A stretch of DNA of 64,000 nucleotides from Paragorgia papillata (lineage: Eukaryota > Cnidaria > Anthozoa > Scleralcyonacea > Coralliidae): positions 6,092,001 through 6,156,000 of the forward strand of contig JAWNZC010000314.1 in the NCBI GenBank assembly GCA_035771165.1. Direction: 5' to 3'. Shown in pieces: positions 62,268-64,000 of the stretch. The notes below the pieces were generated by a model. It searched no databases. It saw nothing but the letters and a program-made list of their open reading frames with translations, and had not been told where the DNA came from. The position numbers and the translations under genes are program-made. The stretch's first letter is position 1; every line of letters starts with the position of its first letter.

Positions 62268-63126
62268 GTTTATACGGTTGAGACGTGTTTATAATTATGT
62301 ATCAACCTGCATTCTAAAATTTAAATTCTAAAACTGTATAAAATAATTCCCAAACTATTGCGTTTGTTTTTAATATAAAACATCAATATCCAGTCGATCC
62401 TTTTCTCCAACGTTCTAGCCTGTGCTTAGTCGAAACTATATATCAAGGCGGCTATCAAATCGTGTTTATCTTTTATTAACTCTCAAATTGTCAAATTTCT
62501 CGGTTTCTTATCGTATTTTCCAATTCTTCGACTTCTTCTCTAGATCGGGTCTAGATACCATGGACAAACGCCTTCAATTCGAGCTCGTGTATTTATTGCA
62601 ATTCTACCTAGACTAGTCTGGACTAAAACCAGACGCGGAGAAAGACTATATATTTCTGTGGGATGAAATTAAAACATACGCTTTGTTCTTTTGACAACTC
62701 ATATCAATCATACTCGTTCATGTTTAAAAATAGCAAAGTGGGCGGAAGACAGTTTTGTTAAGAGTTTCCTCAGGCCTTTATTTTTCTCGCCTTCTCGCTC
62801 GCCCGCACCTCTGCCCGCGCTGCCGGGTTTAGCGGAAGGCGGGAACAAATAAAGGCCTGACATTCAGGTTATATCAGGCCATAGTTTACAACTAGCCTGA
62901 TCGCAGGTTAGGTCCGTATCGCCTTTCCGTACGCAAAATAGCCGGAGGCTAATAGCGCTTTTTATTCAAATTCCCTTCTATATAAATCTCTCCCTCATTC
63001 TTCAACAATACATTACATGACTTTAACTCCTCTGTGGTTCCATTAACTACACTCAAACTTATAAAAAATCTATGACTAGCTATTAAAATTTGAAAGCAAT
63101 GTGATGCATGTATAGGGTAAATTTGG

Positions 63127-64000
63127 TTGGACTAATAAACTGTTGAAAGATTATGGTGTTTGTAAAGAACATTTTAATGTTGGCTATACTTTTTCATGGT
63201 TATTGGTACAACATTAAGAATTATAAACAAGTAGTTATCTTTTGATGTTTTAAAATTAGTTATTGGCTACCATATACAATACAAAAAAGACAATTTTTAC
63301 ACTAAATCAGATATATAAAATTTTTCAAAGAAACTTTAAAAAATAAATTTATTTGTATCCTTACTTTGACGTTGTTGTCCGCAGTTTAACTTAAAACAAA
63401 GACAAAGGTCTTTGTCTATATTGAAATTTAGGAAGTCTAGTAAAAAATAATAATTTTCATTGTAGGATTTCTTTTATGAGTTAATATATATATTTCTATA
63501 CTAAAATTCATTAATAATTCATGAGGAAAACACAAAGAAAAATCATGAGCGTATCGGATCTATATATGTGATATAGACTCGCTCTAAGTTTCTCGCTGGT
63601 TTTTAACGGCTGAGATAAGCTTAATTTTCAAAATTACTATGCCAATGAACGTATGAAGTGATTCTTTTTAGAAGTCATTTCAAAACCTTGCAGTACGGGC
63701 TTTATCGGATATAAAACACTCGGCTATCGCCTCGTGTTTTATATCCGATAAAGCCCTCCTGCGCGGTTTATAAATAGTATATATATTAATACCAAAAAAA
63801 GAAAATCTTAATTATAACTATTAAAATGTTTAAATCTTAAATATAAAAATGGAAAAGAAATGTGAACTATGCTAGTAACAACTGCTTATTACTTAAAAAA
63901 TGAATGGATATGTAAAACTCGATGATATAAAATATAAAAGCTAAATAAAATTTAGTATATTCTATGACCAACTAAAATTATCGGGCGTTTTTTAACAGTT
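63127..64000 (+). repeat. Crystallin upstream-flank repeat at the right edge
   Basis: Collinear with 34340-34930, apart from an extra block at about 63498-63778. In copy B the same sequence lies about 390 bp before exon 1. The window ends inside it. Confidence 0.8.
63687..63757. repeat. Hairpin with GGGCTTTATCGGATATAAAAC arms
   Basis: Arms of 23 bp around TCGGCTATCGCCTC, inside the block inserted in the right-edge flank repeat. Confidence 0.8.

Larger units (their letters stand above)
61488..62871. mobile_element. Pack-MULE-like element (1384 bp, 123-bp TIRs, 9-bp duplication)
   Basis: Terminal inverted repeats 61488-61610 and 62749-62871 are 123 bp each with three mismatches; both start TAACCTGAATGTCAGGCC. 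TATCAGGCC lies at 61479-61487 and at 62872-62880, a perfect 9-bp target duplication. Long TIRs, a 9-bp duplication, no transposase and host-gene sequence in the interior (61811-62045) together match the Pack-MULE definition (Mutator-like elements carrying gene fragments). The insertion is young given the intact duplication and TIR identity. The Mutator assignment rests on structure only. Confidence 0.8.

Overview
The window looks like a gene-poor, AT-rich stretch of an invertebrate animal nuclear genome. Genes have GT-AG introns and AATAAA poly(A) signals, and most of the DNA is transposons, foldback elements, SINEs and microsatellites. Single-domain beta/gamma-crystallins, a RecQ-like helicase fragment, L2-like and RLE-type LINEs, and a 5S-derived SINE carrying a GGAGGGAGGAAAAC block point to a marine basal metazoan. 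An anthozoan cnidarian such as a stony coral is my best guess, from recall of similar repeats and not from any search.

Layout. A crystallin locus occurs three times: copy A at 202-1887 (+), copy B at 15492-13352 (-) and copy C at 37324-39828 (+). A and C sit in a direct segmental duplication of about 7 kb (1-7292 and 37122-44159). B sits in a diverged inverted copy (about 12531-15850). Each has a short first exon (17 codons) and a last exon (58-60 codons) joined in phase 0, giving a complete 75-77 residue domain. The flank that precedes B and C recurs at 63127-64000, so a fourth copy probably begins just past the right edge. The A and C copies differ by insertions and excisions that reveal several mobile elements.

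At 27733-30090 (-) lies a three-exon gene resembling DUF3987 P-loop proteins, broken by a 16-bp tandem duplication and an in-frame TGA. At 51735-52352 (+) is an intact 205-residue protein I do not recognise, with a good start context and a poly(A) signal. At 58408-60585 (-) is a frameshifted R2/NeSL-type LINE with reverse transcriptase, zinc knuckle and restriction-like endonuclease. L2/CR1-like fragments lie at 10252-11210, 21330-21690 and 49140-49308.

The most interesting object is at 61488-62871. It is a 1384-bp element with 123-bp terminal inverted repeats about 98% identical, a perfect 9-bp target duplication, no transposase, and a captured 5' exon of a RecQ-like helicase gene. This is the architecture of a Pack-MULE, a class best known from plants.

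Other regions are DNA-transposon debris. Several elements have exact target duplications visible: hAT-like with 8 bp, PIF/Harbinger-like with TTA or TAA, and a likely Mutator-like insertion with 10 bp. There are also six 5S-related SINE copies, tRNA-like SINE heads, pentanucleotide arrays, a GCCAG-rich satellite and a perfect 66-bp palindrome. Large parts of the window carry no gene I can support.
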